Below are positions 51,198 to 59,859 of a stretch of 64,000 bases of DNA, piece after piece. Location of the stretch: NCBI GenBank assembly GCA_029782365.1, contig JAKOUW010000202.1, positions 1-64,000 of the forward strand. Reading direction: 5' to 3'. Positions within the stretch are counted from its first letter, which is position 1. Every line of letters starts with the position of its first letter. Under the pieces are notes generated by a model. The model worked only from the letters and a program-made list of their open reading frames with translations, was not told the origin of the DNA and searched no databases. The position numbers were made by a program, and so were the translations under genes. The DNA is from Chloroflexota bacterium. GTDB taxonomy: Bacteria > Chloroflexota > Anaerolineae > Anaerolineales > UBA4823.

Positions 51198-52172
51198 ATG
51201 GCACCTGACAATTTATTTACAAAACGCAGCCTCGGAAAAACCGGGATTCAAATAACGCCCATCGGCCTGGGAATGATGGAATTTTCCGGCGGCGGGGGGT
51301 TGATGGGTTTTGCGTTCCCCACCATCAGCCAGGAAGAGAAAAACGCCACCGTGCGCGCCGCGCTGGAGGGAGGCATTAATTGGTTTGACACGGCAGAACT
51401 TTACGGGCAGGGCGTGTCGGAAGCCTCGCTGGCGGCCGCGCTCAAAGCGGCTGGCAAGCGCGATTCCGATGTGGTGGTCGCCACCAAATGGTGGCCGCTG
51501 ATGCGCACGGCGCGCAGTATTCCGCGCACCATCGCCGACCGTCTGCGCTTCTTAGATGGCTTCTCGATCAGCTTGTACATGGTGCACCAGCCCTTCAGCT
51601 TCTCATCGCCCGAAGCCGAAATGGACGCTATGGCTGACCTGGTGGAAGCCGGTAAAATTCGCTCGGTGGGAGTGAGCAATTTCAATCCCGAACGAATGCG
51701 GCGCGCCCAGGCGCAACTGCAAAAACGCGGTTTGCCGCTGGCGGTCAACCAGGTTTTGTTCAGCCTGCTCGACCGTTCGATTGAAACCAATGGCATTTTA
51801 GAAACGGCCAAGGAACTGGGCGTGACCATTATTGCATATACGCCGTTGGCTTCTGGTCTGCTGTCTGGCAAATATCATAAAAACCCGGCTTTATTGAAAA
51901 ACAAGCCGTTTTTCTGGCGCACTCGACTCCTGCAAAGGATGGAGGCAAGCCGTCCACTGGTAAAGGCCTTGGAAGAAATTGGTGTGAAATACAGTGCCAC
52001 GCCTGCCCAGGTGGCGCTGAATTGGGTGATTAATTTTCACGGCGAAACCATCATCACCATCCCAGGGGCCACCAAAGTCAGCCAGGCTTCGGAAAGCGCT
52101 GGAGCGATGAAATTTAAACTTTCTGCAGATGAGCTGGCTCGCCTGGACGAGCTCTCACGAGGATTCCGCTGA
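51198..52172 (+). CDS. Aldo/keto reductase
   Basis: 324 residues. NADPH-dependent AKR barrel: NWFDTAELYG (Asp and Tyr), VVATKWWP (Lys), YMVHQP (His), VGVSNF, and the phosphate-binding C-terminus ITIPGATKVSQASES. Reduces carbonyls; substrate unknown. ATG 51198 follows AAGGAAAAG. A TATAAT (51163-51168) upstream is the probable -10. Confidence 0.92.
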   Translation: MAPDNLFTKRSLGKTGIQITPIGLGMMEFSGGGGLMGFAFPTISQEEKNATVRAALEGGINWFDTAELYGQGVSEASLAAALKAAGKRDSDVVVATKWWPLMRTARSIPRTIADRLRFLDGFSISLYMVHQPFSFSSPEAEMDAMADLVEAGKIRSVGVSNFNPERMRRAQAQLQKRGLPLAVNQVLFSLLDRSIETNGILETAKELGVTIIAYTPLASGLLSGKYHKNPALLKNKPFFWRTRLLQRMEASRPLVKALEEIGVKYSATPAQVALNWVINFHGETIITIPGATKVSQASESAGAMKFKLSADELARLDELSRGFR

Positions 52173-52191
52173 CCGTTTCCCAACAAAAAGA

Positions 52192-52220
52192 TTGACAATT
52201 CCATCCTAAGGTATTATACT
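52192..52220 (+). promoter_or_regulatory. Promoter of the padR-like gene
   Basis: Consensus TTGACA (52192-52197), 17-base spacer and TATACT (52215-52220). The -10 box and the spacer lie in the left arm of the palindrome. Confidence 0.8.
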
Positions 52221-52242
52221 ATAAGTATAATACCTTAGGATG
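52202..52242. promoter_or_regulatory. Probable PadR operator: 19-base perfect inverted repeat
   Basis: Left arm 52202-52220 and right arm 52224-52242 are exact reverse complements separated by ATA. It covers the -10 box, the start of transcription and an AGGA just before the ATG, so a bound dimer or tetramer would block the promoter. Its position directly ahead of a PadR gene suggests auto-repression. Confidence 0.75.
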
Positions 52243-52247
52243 TATAA

Positions 52248-52625
52248 ATGTTGCCTGAAATCGATGAGTTATTAGCGCAGTGGGAAGAAACCTATAAAAA
52301 AGGCCTGTTGAGTTTTTGGCTTCTGCTATTGCTGGCCAAACGCCAGGCGTACCCTTATGAGATGAAAATTGCCGTATCAGGCTTAAGCCAGGGCACGCTC
52401 AGCGCTGATGAAAACAGTATTTACCGGGCACTCAACCGTCTGGCGCAGGTGGGTATTGTCGATAGCGTGCTTCAGCCGTCAGAAAGCGGTCCGGCGCGCC
52501 GCTATTTCTTTCTTACAGATCGTGGTCAAGAACTGTTGCGACGCTTTATTCAACGTAATATCCTCATTTTTCAACACCCATCCATCGCTACCCTCATTCA
52601 AGACATCCTTTCGAAAGGAATATGA
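52248..52625 (+). CDS. PadR-family transcriptional regulator
   Basis: 125 residues. Winged helix-turn-helix with the PadR layout: FWLLLLLAKRQAYPYEMKIAV, GTLSADENSIYRALNRLAQVGIVDS, GPARRYFFLTDRGQELLRRFI. Family members often repress stress or efflux genes when bound to a phenolic or drug ligand. It has a palindromic operator over its promoter and is followed immediately by a small membrane protein gene that may be its target. Confidence 0.9.
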   Translation: MLPEIDELLAQWEETYKKGLLSFWLLLLLAKRQAYPYEMKIAVSGLSQGTLSADENSIYRALNRLAQVGIVDSVLQPSESGPARRYFFLTDRGQELLRRFIQRNILIFQHPSIATLIQDILSKGI

Positions 52626-52626
52626 A

Positions 52627-52896
52627 ATGAACCCGCTTGAGGCATCTTCCACCCAGAAATTAGCGCGTGCTCAAAAAATCCTCTGGCTTGTCTTTAGTTT
52701 AGTCGTTCTGGCTGGCCTGGTTTGCGCGGCAAGCGTTCTCTTCCCCACATTTTATGGTTCGTCGTTGGGTTTGCCGGAACTGTTGATTATCCTCGCGATT
52801 TTATTGATCATGGTAGGCGTAGCTGGAACAGCTTGTTTTGGGGTTTATCTTTTGCTCAAGCATTGGATAAACCGCGAGAATCAAGTCTTTTTCTAG
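52627..52896 (+). CDS. Small two-helix membrane protein, cotranscribed with padR
   Basis: 89 residues from ATG 52627, one base after the padR TGA, with AAAGGA upstream. Two hydrophobic segments (~18-40 and ~50-78), no motif recognised. The padR-membrane protein pair is a common arrangement. Confidence 0.65.
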   Translation: MNPLEASSTQKLARAQKILWLVFSLVVLAGLVCAASVLFPTFYGSSLGLPELLIILAILLIMVGVAGTACFGVYLLLKHWINRENQVFF

Positions 52897-52906
52897 CTTG
52901 CGCAAC

Positions 52907-54250
52907 TTATCGACCGATTTGCGCCAGATATAAGAAATATTTTGGACAAGGCGTCGCCGGATCGTCGGCAATCAGAGTATATTTTGCCAGCAAAGCATTG
53001 AATAGTGGATTGTTAAGAGGGTAATGATAATTAGCACTGAATTCTGCCGACAGATCCTGGCCGCGCGCTGCGCTCACCAGGGCGGCAAAAGCCGTGTGCT
53101 GGTCATTTACACCCAGGGTGTTTAGCAGAGGTTGCAAAATGCAGGCGTATTTAGGCTGCAGTGGGGTGAAAAAGCGCACAGCAAAATCAGCCGGACGTTG
53201 GGCCTGGTAATGAAGCCAGATGCCATCGACATCATCTGGGTTGAGTGCAGCAAAATTCGCCCCACTGCCCAACCAGGCCTGGTATGAGTCGGTCACATTC
53301 TTAGACCAGAAGCTTATCTGCTGTTGTATAGAGCTCGCCGCCTCACTGCTGACTGGGTAGACGGCAGGTGTATTCACTACCATCGAGAGAGAAGTCAGGC
53401 TGGCAGCCGTTGCCACGCCTTCGGTATATTGAAAAATTCCCAGGCTCTGCTGAAAAATTTGCGAGGCCAGTGTGAAATTATGTGCCAGCTCGTGCTGCAT
53501 CACTACCCACTGCGGCGAGCGCGGGGCGATGAACGGCACCAGGAAACAATTCTGCCAGGCATTGCCAGCGATATTCCATCCCAGGCGGATCGGGTTTCCT
53601 GAGATTCCACAAACCCTTTGCTGCTCGGTCTCGCCAAAATCAACGGCAAAAACCTGGCGAGCGCCTTGAAACGGTTGTAAGCCCAACAAAGAACTTTGAA
53701 TGATATAACCATACTCATTGACCAAAGGTATTTGATGCCGGGCAACGTCGGCAGACAAATCGGCGCCGTTGATGGACGCCGGGTAATACAGCAGCGTGTG
53801 GGTGGTGGTAATCGTATTGAATACCTCCGGGCGAGCCTGCGAAAGTACTCGCACCACGCTCGAATTGGCTGCTTCGCTGCCATTAACCGCGGCGCGCACC
53901 CATGTGCCTATTTCGTTGCTGGCCTCACTTCGCAAAGGGGTGACGCCGCCATCAGCCGCCACGGCGATCAAACTTGTATCATACCCATAAAAAGAGAGAA
54001 CGCCGGCTACCGGCTTCCCGGTACGATCAACAACTGCCAGATGGATGGAGCTTGGCGTTCCAAGGCTCAGGTGCAAAGACGGCGGGTACAAATAATAGGC
54101 GCCATTTGATGAATCGCTTGGGAAAAATGCCTGCGCATTCTCAATAACTGGAGCAAGCATAATCATCAAGGCAGATAAAAAGGAAATTATGATAATGACA
54201 CGCGGAGTGAAGAAACGGCATTTGCTGAAACAGATACGATCAGTTGACAT
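52907..54250 (-). CDS. Secreted HExxH metallopeptidase-like protein
   Basis: 447 residues from ATG 54250 (GGAGG upstream). N-terminal hydrophobic segment near residues 17-38, then a beta-rich N-terminal domain. WVVMQHELAHNFTLA holds the zincin motif and YTEGVATAASL about 27 residues later the third ligand Glu, a gluzincin pattern like the 2655-4001 protein. The catalytic His and Glu residues are intact. Substrate unknown; secretion suggests extracellular protein degradation. Confidence 0.78.
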   Translation of the reverse strand: MSTDRICFSKCRFFTPRVIIIISFLSALMIMLAPVIENAQAFFPSDSSNGAYYLYPPSLHLSLGTPSSIHLAVVDRTGKPVAGVLSFYGYDTSLIAVAADGGVTPLRSEASNEIGTWVRAAVNGSEAANSSVVRVLSQARPEVFNTITTTHTLLYYPASINGADLSADVARHQIPLVNEYGYIIQSSLLGLQPFQGARQVFAVDFGETEQQRVCGISGNPIRLGWNIAGNAWQNCFLVPFIAPRSPQWVVMQHELAHNFTLASQIFQQSLGIFQYTEGVATAASLTSLSMVVNTPAVYPVSSEAASSIQQQISFWSKNVTDSYQAWLGSGANFAALNPDDVDGIWLHYQAQRPADFAVRFFTPLQPKYACILQPLLNTLGVNDQHTAFAALVSAARGQDLSAEFSANYHYPLNNPLFNALLAKYTLIADDPATPCPKYFLYLAQIGR

Positions 54251-54368
54251 GTTTGCCTCCGGATCGCGCATCAATACTTAATGCGCATTTTCATCATAGC
54301 ATGAATGTCAACCTGACGCGCCACCCTATTTCCAGATTCAGGCGCCGTTCTAATTATATAGATCTGTT

Positions 54369-55382
54369 TTACGCGTACAGTACAATCACCTGGATGGCCT
54401 CCCCTGGCCTTTCATCCAACAACGCATATGCCTGGGAGGCTTCCTGGAAAGCAAATCTGTGAGAGATCCAGCGCTCAGGCTGAATCTGGCGCAGTAAATC
54501 CCACACTATGTGGTAACGGCGCTCTTTATCCCAACGGCCGCTCAAAGATGGGTCAATGGTACTGACCTGGCTGGCGAGCAGCCGAATGCGGCTGCGGTGA
54601 AATTCTGCGCCAAGGTTTAGTTGAAGCGGTTTTTTACCGTACCAGGAGCCAATCACCACCCGCCCGCCAAAGCCGGTCACGGAAATTGCCTGGTTGAGGG
54701 CGGTAGGCGCGCCAGAGACTTCAAAAGTCAGGTCGGCTTCCCCGCTCAGTGCGGTGTGAATGGCCGCCAGGGCGTCCGATTGAGCCGGGTCCAGGCAAAC
54801 CGCCGCGCCGGCTGCCAGGCTGGCTGCACGTCGCTGAGGGTAGCAGTCTAAGGTAACCAGTTTAGCGAGTGGAAAGCGCGATAAAAGGAAACAGGTAAGC
54901 AAACCAACCACGCCCTGGCCAAAGACCACCACCCGCTCACCCAACAGAGGACCTCCATCCATCACCAGGTTGGCGGCAGTCTCTAGATTCGGGAAAAAAA
55001 CCGCCTGTTCGTCGGAAATATCTGTGGGGATCGGGAATAACATTTCGACTGGCGCGATAAAATGCTGTTGGTGGGGTTGGAAGCAAAACACACGCTGTCC
55101 CAGCCATCTCGCATCGACGCCAGGTCCAACCTCGATGACCTGCCCCACCATGCAGTATCCGTAGCGCAGCGGATAAACGGCATTGCCCGATAATGTTGGA
55201 ATATTGGCGTCCAAAGTCGTCTCAGAAGAGAACTGGCCGCGGTAGAAAAGCATTTCCGTGCCGCTGCTGATCGCTGAGCAAGAGGCGCGCACCAGCGCCT
55301 CGCCGGCCGCCAAAGCAGGCAGCTCTTGCGGGCGGATCTCAACTTTGCCGGGCCTGGTGAACCATAAAGCGTCTGTCTTCAT
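54369..55382 (-). CDS. MDR-family dehydrogenase, zinc-ligand Cys replaced
   Basis: 337 residues from ATG 55382, overlapping the RibD-like gene by four bases (ATGA). The medium-chain dehydrogenase/reductase fold is clear (GERVVVFGQGVVGLLTCFLL nucleotide loop, FEVSGAPTALNQAISV). The usual catalytic-zinc Cys in the 'GICGTD' segment is CSAISSGTE here, so the catalytic Cys is a Ser and zinc chemistry is doubtful. Possibly oxidises or reduces a cyclic or pterin-like intermediate, inferred only from the adjacent RibD-like gene. Confidence 0.82.
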   Translation of the reverse strand: MKTDALWFTRPGKVEIRPQELPALAAGEALVRASCSAISSGTEMLFYRGQFSSETTLDANIPTLSGNAVYPLRYGYCMVGQVIEVGPGVDARWLGQRVFCFQPHQQHFIAPVEMLFPIPTDISDEQAVFFPNLETAANLVMDGGPLLGERVVVFGQGVVGLLTCFLLSRFPLAKLVTLDCYPQRRAASLAAGAAVCLDPAQSDALAAIHTALSGEADLTFEVSGAPTALNQAISVTGFGGRVVIGSWYGKKPLQLNLGAEFHRSRIRLLASQVSTIDPSLSGRWDKERRYHIVWDLLRQIQPERWISHRFAFQEASQAYALLDERPGEAIQVIVLYA

Positions 55383-56158
55383 GATAAATCTCCCCACACG
55401 ATCCAATCCTCTCCCAGCGCCTGCCAGCCAGCGGCAACCAGACGTGCATCAACGCGCTCGATGAGAGCCGGCTGTCCTCCCAACAAACGAGGCGCCATGG
55501 TTAAGACCAGGCCGTTCGCCAGGCGCGCCTGTAAAAATGCCGTGATCACTGCCGCCCCGCCCTCGACAAACAAAGAGAACACCTGTCGTTTCGCCAGTTC
55601 TTCCAACAGCGCTGCTAACTTCAAGCCTCCTTGCGGCGAGGCTGGTAGAGGGATAATATCAGCGCCAGCCTGCTCCATAGCTTGCCGCTTGTGCCAATCA
55701 GCACTTTCCAGACTGGCAACCCAGGGACGGCGTGGGTGCTGGAAAACAGCCGCCGAAAGCGGGCTGCGCAGATGGCTGTCCAGGATGACCGGACGCGGCT
55801 GGGCTGAAGCCAGCAAACCGTCTGGCAAGCGGGCTGTCAGACGTGGGTTGTCAGCCAAAAGAGTGCCGATCCCCACCAAGATTGCCGCATGGCGGGCGCG
55901 TAGTTGCTGCGTCAGTCGCATTGAAGCGCTCCCACTGATCGGGAAAGGCTTGCCTCGTTCAATGGAGATGCTGCCATCCAGCGTTTGAGCGTAGGAAAGG
56001 GTCACCCATGTTTGCCCTCGGCGCAGTGCAGTCGCCTGGCGCGCCTCCAGCCAATCGAGTAAGTTTTGCGTTCCAAGTGCTGCGGGAGATGAATGGATTG
56101 CAGACGGCATGTTATCTACAAATTTACCATGAATCATATCTTTTGCTATAATTTTCAA
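55379..56158 (-). CDS. RibD-C/dihydrofolate-reductase-fold protein
   Basis: About 243-259 residues depending on start (ATG 56110 is the best match; TTG 56158 gives the longest). Signature of the RibD reductase domain: VTLSYAQTLDGSI, LRARHAAILVGIGTLLADNPRLT, PRPVILDSHLRSP, FVEGGAAVITAFL. There is no deaminase domain, so it is not full RibD. Reduces a pyrimidine or pterin intermediate with NADPH. Stop overlaps the dehydrogenase start. Transcribed away from the MFS gene. Confidence 0.85.
   Translation of the reverse strand: MKIIAKDMIHGKFVDNMPSAIHSSPAALGTQNLLDWLEARQATALRRGQTWVTLSYAQTLDGSISIERGKPFPISGSASMRLTQQLRARHAAILVGIGTLLADNPRLTARLPDGLLASAQPRPVILDSHLRSPLSAAVFQHPRRPWVASLESADWHKRQAMEQAGADIIPLPASPQGGLKLAALLEELAKRQVFSLFVEGGAAVITAFLQARLANGLVLTMAPRLLGGQPALIERVDARLVAAGWQALGEDWIVWGDLS
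56123..56152 (+). promoter_or_regulatory. Promoter, leaderless-type, of the MFS gene
   Basis: TTTACC (56123-56128), an 18-base spacer and TATAAT (56147-56152) with TGC just before it (extended -10). The ATG at 56161 is only eight bases after the -10 box, so the mRNA would begin at or next to the AUG. No Shine-Dalgarno. Confidence 0.55.
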
Positions 56159-56160
56159 CC

Positions 56161-57363
56161 ATGATCGCCCGCTTGCGTCGCTCTCCCCTGACCATTATTC
56201 TCCTGACAATCTATGTCAACGTATTCGCATATGGCATGATCGCCCCATTACTCCCATTCATTGTCACGCGTTACCAGGGAGGACCTGCCCTGGCAGGGCT
56301 GGTGGGTTCAATGTACGCTCTGATGGAGTTGCTCAGCGGCCCGGTGTTAGGTCCTCTTTCTGACCGCTTTGGGCGGCGGCCTGTGCTGATCGCTTGCTTG
56401 TTGGGCACTGCTCTGGCAATGGCGCTGCTTGGACTGACCAACAGCCTGGTTATTCTCTTCCTGGCGGTTTGCGTAGACGGCCTGACCGGCGGCAACATGA
56501 CGGTTGCCCAGGCTTACGTAGTGGATATCACCTCGGAAGAGGAGCGCGCCCGCGGCATCGGCCTGGTAGGCGCAGCCATGGGCCTTGGATTGATGACCGG
56601 ACCAGCCCTTGGCGGCCTGCTGAGTTATGCCAACTTGCACTTGCCAGCCTTGGTTGGCTGTGGACTTTCTCTGTTCAACGCTGCATTGGGTTGGTGGCTG
56701 CTGCCCGAATCGCTGTCTGCCCAGCAGCGCGCACCAGGGCTTCATCTGCCCTCGTTAAATCTCTTTGCCCAGCTGCGGCGGGTGTTGTCAATAAACGCCC
56801 TCCGCCCCTTGCTTTTCATCATTTTTTGCTTGAACCTCAGTTTCTCTGGTCTTCAAAGCAACTTCCCATTATTCAGCCAGGCGCGTTTTGGCTGGACAGC
56901 TCTAGAAAACGGCTTGTTGTTTGCATTCGTCGGTGTTTGCGCTGTATTGACGCAAGGTTTCCTGGTCGGCAGGCTCAATCCGGTGTGGGGCGAGCGTAAA
57001 TTAATCCTGCTGGGGCTTTGCCTGGCCTCGTTCATGCTGGCGGGTATCGCGCTGAATTACCAGGCCTGGTTGTTATATCCTCTGATCGCCTTCATGGCGC
57101 TGGGCACAGGGCTAAGCATCCCGTCGCTCACCAGCCTGGTGTCGAAAACAGTCAGCAGTGCCCAGCAGGGCCAGGTGCTGGGGGGGGTGCAATCGCTGCT
57201 CAGCCTGGCAGCCATTATTGGACCGGGCATGGCAGGTTTGACTTTCGAACGGATCGGGCCGAGCTTACCTTATTGGTCAGGCAGCGGCTTCGCCTTGTTA
57301 GCCCTGGCGGCTGCATTGCTGTCCTGGCGGGCAAAGCCATCAGTTGAAACTGGTTTGTCATAA
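56161..57363 (+). CDS. MFS drug/metabolite exporter
   Basis: 400 residues with 12 predicted membrane helices. The motif A loop after helix 2 reads GPLSDRFGRRPVLI, and motif C-like GAAMGLGLMTGPALGG lies in helix 5, the pattern of proton-coupled drug antiporters (TetA-like). Substrate unknown. A run of eight G (57180-57187) in the coding region could slip. Lies next to the RibD-like/dehydrogenase pair, so it might export a product of that pathway. Confidence 0.9.
   Translation: MIARLRRSPLTIILLTIYVNVFAYGMIAPLLPFIVTRYQGGPALAGLVGSMYALMELLSGPVLGPLSDRFGRRPVLIACLLGTALAMALLGLTNSLVILFLAVCVDGLTGGNMTVAQAYVVDITSEEERARGIGLVGAAMGLGLMTGPALGGLLSYANLHLPALVGCGLSLFNAALGWWLLPESLSAQQRAPGLHLPSLNLFAQLRRVLSINALRPLLFIIFCLNLSFSGLQSNFPLFSQARFGWTALENGLLFAFVGVCAVLTQGFLVGRLNPVWGERKLILLGLCLASFMLAGIALNYQAWLLYPLIAFMALGTGLSIPSLTSLVSKTVSSAQQGQVLGGVQSLLSLAAIIGPGMAGLTFERIGPSLPYWSGSGFALLALAAALLSWRAKPSVETGLS
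57180..57187 (+). repeat. G8 homopolymer in the MFS coding region
   Basis: Eight consecutive G encode part of VLGGVQ near residue 341. A gain or loss of one base would truncate the protein after about 85 percent of its length. Confidence 0.9.
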
Positions 57364-57441
57364 GTTTGTCAAGCAAACCCCACGTCGATCAGCTAAGCTG
57401 AAATTGAAACGCTGAATGATTTGCGTTTTAAGGAGGCTGAG

Positions 57442-58497
57442 ATGAAAAAGTACCTGGTTTTGTTAGTTCTGGTGTTTACCGGGATTATCATCTCTTATCT
57501 TTTGTCCTCTGGAAATAATCTCCGGAAACCATATATTCCTCCAATCGAATTGACTGCCATTATCGAACCAACGTCTCGCACCTTCATTGGCCCGAAAACT
57601 CTGGCAACAGCCCTGGTGACCCTGCCAGAAGCAGTCCCATCATCTACCCCCACAGCAGCCAATGGGTTTCAGATGCCCCCAACGGCGCTGCCAGATTATG
57701 TTCCTGGCAACAGTATGGCCGCCCTGGTGGGTGAATCGCCATTCACTATCTCTCTGCTGCCTGGTGGATGGCAGGCATACAGGATCGGTCCATCGGCATC
57801 TTCCCCGGGTTACCTGGTCGATGTCACACCGCTTCGACCAGCCGTCGATGGCGTACATATGGAAAACAAAATCTTGCCAGTGTATCTTGGCGGCCAATGG
57901 ATCGATGTATTATGGCTCCGCTCGCCAGAAATCCAGGAGCCCTTGCCAATCCAGGTTGATCTGATCTCCACCAAAGGTTGGACGATGCCTTTCCAGATCG
58001 ATGCTGTCCTGAAAGGGGGTGATTGGGCCGGTTTTGCCATGTTTGCTAACCAAGAAGGGTCTGGCGGCGTGCTGGATATCACGCCGGGAGGCAGCGGCTT
58101 CCAAAGCGGAACTTATATTGAAAATACCCGTGTCCAGCCTGAATTTCCCGGCGAATGGCTGCAGGTAGCGCGCGTGCAGGTCTCCCAGGGTTCGGGCGAG
58201 GTGCCAGTACACCTGACGTATTACACACCGGGCAGTCTGGGCAGGGAGGTGTTTCGCCAGGCAATGACTTTGCAGCCAGGGGTTTGGTCAGGCTTTGGGA
58301 TTGCACCCAGTTCCTCCCGCCAGGGGTATGTGGTTGAAGTGATACCTCTCGAAACAGCAGATAACGAGGTCTCATTAAGCCTGGTGCAGGCAGAATTCGA
58401 CGGCGTCACATGGACGGATGTCCTGCGCATCATGGTGCCGGCCGGGCGCCTGCCATTAGACGCGTTGGTGCGGGTGTTGGTTGTGCCTGGGAGTTAA
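57442..58497 (+). CDS. Secreted beta-repeat protein of unknown function
   Basis: 351 residues from ATG 57442 with AGGAGG upstream. Signal peptide or anchor over ~1-22, a Thr/Pro-rich stretch (~55-85), then three related units of about 85 residues: LLPGGWQAYRIGPSASSPGY, then GDWAGFAMFANQEGSGGV, then PGVWSGFGIAPSSSRQGY, each followed by a V.[PD]..PL....V.....F.G.W.[DQ]V.R strand set. No catalytic motif. Probably an extracellular structural or binding protein. Converges with the glycosyltransferase gene (four-base overlap). Confidence 0.7.
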   Translation: MKKYLVLLVLVFTGIIISYLLSSGNNLRKPYIPPIELTAIIEPTSRTFIGPKTLATALVTLPEAVPSSTPTAANGFQMPPTALPDYVPGNSMAALVGESPFTISLLPGGWQAYRIGPSASSPGYLVDVTPLRPAVDGVHMENKILPVYLGGQWIDVLWLRSPEIQEPLPIQVDLISTKGWTMPFQIDAVLKGGDWAGFAMFANQEGSGGVLDITPGGSGFQSGTYIENTRVQPEFPGEWLQVARVQVSQGSGEVPVHLTYYTPGSLGREVFRQAMTLQPGVWSGFGIAPSSSRQGYVVEVIPLETADNEVSLSLVQAEFDGVTWTDVLRIMVPAGRLPLDALVRVLVVPGS

Positions 58498-59768
58498 AAA
58501 ACCTTCGCTAGAAGGTTGGCTGCCTTATTTTCACCTTGTTCAGCGTCGATCAGGGCGCCTAGAGAACGAGCGCGCTGCCTGCATTGCCCATTCCGGCTTA
58601 ATTCATCGAACAAAGCGGCCAGGCTGTCAACCGTCAGTCTGTTTTGCGAGATGGGCTGCGGCCCAACCCCTAAGGATTGAACCCGTTCGCCCCAAAAAAA
58701 CTGGTCAACCCCCACCGGTGCAATCGCTGTGGGCAAGCCGGCGCGCAGGCTGGCAGCGGTCGTGCCGGCCCCGCCGTGATGGAGCGCACCGCTCATTTGA
58801 GGAAAAAGCCAATCATGTGGGATATCTTTGACCAGCATCAGGTTGGGTGGAAGGTTTGCCTGCGCACCTTCCATGCCGCTCAGCGCGGCGATAATGCGCC
58901 GGCCGGAGAGGCGCGCCGCCTGGACCAGCATGCTCGCCAGCTTGGATGATTGGCGCATGCTGCCAAAACCAGCATACAGCGGCGGTTCACCTGCCTCCAG
59001 GAAGCGCAGCAGGTCAAGCGGCGGCTGCCACTCAGGCAAACGTTCGAGAAACCAATAACCTGCCAGAGAATAGCAGGCTGGCCAATCTGGTGGAGATGTC
59101 AGGACATACGAACTGATCCCATAAATATGGGGAATTTGCCGCTCTTCCCAAGCTTTGAAAGGTCCTCCAATGGGCAAGCGGGGAAGCCCCAGGGAGCGCC
59201 GCCAATGGTTGAACTCCATACGCCAGGGCTGCCAGGTAGCCTGTTCCATCAGACGGTGACTCAGCCAGTTATACCAGGCGCCAGGGGTTTTCCGCCAGGG
59301 AAGGAAAACGCTTGGAAAAGAACTGGTTGGCGCCAGCGGCTGCAGCGGGCACCAGGCGCAAGGCACACCCAGGGCATCGGCGATGTTTTGGCCCCAGGTG
59401 GTTGGCAGCCCGACGATCAGCCCTGCGCTGCCCTGACAGGCCTGCCAGGCGCTTTCCAGCAAGGCAGTAAAGACCGGCCGTGCTGCCCGCCAGTAGGCCA
59501 GGCTGGCCTGCAGCCCTCGCCAAAAGCCCTGGTTGAAGGTGAGGGGCATCGTTTTTTGACGGAAGAACAGCTCATTTGGACTGGCTGAAAGCGGTACAAA
59601 GTCGAAGCCATACTGCTCCACCAACACCTTGAACTGCAGATGAGTAGCAATGCGAACTGCACATCCGTTTTCCCGCATGGCAAGTCCCAGGGCGATGTAA
59701 GGCTGGATGTCGCCGCGTGTCCCGCTCAACAGTATTGTGATAGGTTTCGGCACAAACCAATGATACAT
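58494..59768 (-). CDS. GT1 glycosyltransferase (UGT/macrolide or sterol glucosyltransferase type)
   Basis: 424 residues. N-terminal acceptor domain begins PITILLSGTRGDIQPYIALG; the C-terminal donor domain has the GT1 signature HHGGAGTTAASLRAGLPTAI and PVGVDQFFWGERV. It glycosylates lipids or natural products; the acceptor is unknown. It lies next to a small membrane protein, a methyltransferase and a PlsC-type acyltransferase, which suggests glycolipid work. Confidence 0.9.
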   Translation of the reverse strand: MYHWFVPKPITILLSGTRGDIQPYIALGLAMRENGCAVRIATHLQFKVLVEQYGFDFVPLSASPNELFFRQKTMPLTFNQGFWRGLQASLAYWRAARPVFTALLESAWQACQGSAGLIVGLPTTWGQNIADALGVPCAWCPLQPLAPTSSFPSVFLPWRKTPGAWYNWLSHRLMEQATWQPWRMEFNHWRRSLGLPRLPIGGPFKAWEERQIPHIYGISSYVLTSPPDWPACYSLAGYWFLERLPEWQPPLDLLRFLEAGEPPLYAGFGSMRQSSKLASMLVQAARLSGRRIIAALSGMEGAQANLPPNLMLVKDIPHDWLFPQMSGALHHGGAGTTAASLRAGLPTAIAPVGVDQFFWGERVQSLGVGPQPISQNRLTVDSLAALFDELSRNGQCRQRARSLGALIDAEQGENKAANLLAKVF

Positions 59769-59859
59769 GATTTTTCATCGCTGGCTCTTACTACCTACTC
59801 ATCCATTTTTTGTCTCTTTGCGTATAATTGATAAATACCATCAACAAAAGGAAGGTTAT

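Noticed and set aside
54260-54285. GCGCAT/ATGCGC inverted repeat upstream of the zincin gene
   Set aside because: Arms of only six bases with a nine-base gap; too short to call an operator without comparison.
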